Below are positions 63,988 to 64,000 of a stretch of 64,000 bases of DNA, piece after piece (position 1 is the stretch's first letter; each line of letters opens with the position of its first letter). Below the pieces are notes generated by a model, which had not been told where the DNA came from, did not search any database, and saw only the letters and a program-made list of their open reading frames with translations. The position numbers were made by a program, and so were the translations under genes. The stretch lies in NCBI GenBank assembly GCA_028274465.1, contig CM051458.1:34484692-34548691 (forward strand), written 5' to 3'. Source of the stretch: Plantago ovata (Eukaryota > Streptophyta > Magnoliopsida > Lamiales > Plantaginaceae).

Positions 63988-64000
63988 AAATGGACTTTGT

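Overview
The window reads as repeat-rich nuclear DNA of a flowering plant, most likely a eudicot. Evidence: LTR retrotransposons of plant-specific lineages (Sirevirus-like Copia, Tat, Athila and Tekay/Del Ty3 elements), a plant LINE with a DUF4283-type ORF1, a Stowaway MITE, and tandem plant F-box/DUF295 genes. A Caryophyllales source is possible but cannot be shown here. No rRNA, tRNA or CRISPR was seen. Every host-type gene carries at least one lesion.

Layout. 1-7788: 3' part of a minus-strand Copia element, with the pol C-terminus followed by a long env-like/PF20167-like coding region that contains candidate introns. 8036-9448: an exon-like remnant, a TTTA minisatellite and a frame-split PMEI-like gene. 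10323-41673: a cluster of at least five minus-strand F-box/DUF295 copies (A-E). Copy C is cut in two by a 21.7-kb Tat element at 15713-37386 (848/851-bp LTRs, TSD GTATT). That element is itself interrupted in gag by a pol-less Tekay/Del element at 27158-34635 (about 2.6-kb LTRs, TSD CGCAT). 42081-44126: a 136-bp TG..CA element and a 1.07-kb inverted-repeat element filled with GAGCTC palindromes. 44154-47385: a broken LINE. 47430-63987: a second, rearranged Tat element (antisense gene, gag and protease, but no RT or integrase), interrupted by a pol-less Athila element at 47550-56790 (1403/1402-bp LTRs, TSD CGGTC).

How it works together. In the complete Tat element gag-pol is on the minus strand. 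A separate, spliced and still fully open gene of about 1078 codons runs on the opposite strand from its own TATA box, converging on pol. The second Tat copy keeps the same gene with the same introns although its pol is gone. Three of the Ty3 elements (Athila, Tekay, Tat 2) kept gag but lost pol, so they would need proteins supplied in trans. By eye, LTR divergence is about 0.2% (Tekay), 0.6% (Tat 1) and 1.1% (Athila), in agreement with the nesting order.

Most unusual signals: four clusters of a 17-nt hyphenated palindrome (CCAAGCGNNNCGCTTGG), each laid out 4+2, in both Athila LTRs and after each Athila coding block; a heptamer TTGCTGA/TCAGCAA repeated about 45 times in the 7.8-kb Copia region; repeated short exon/intron modules in the Copia env-like gene; and small hairpins whose stems covary, in the Athila 3' region and downstream of the Tat antisense gene.
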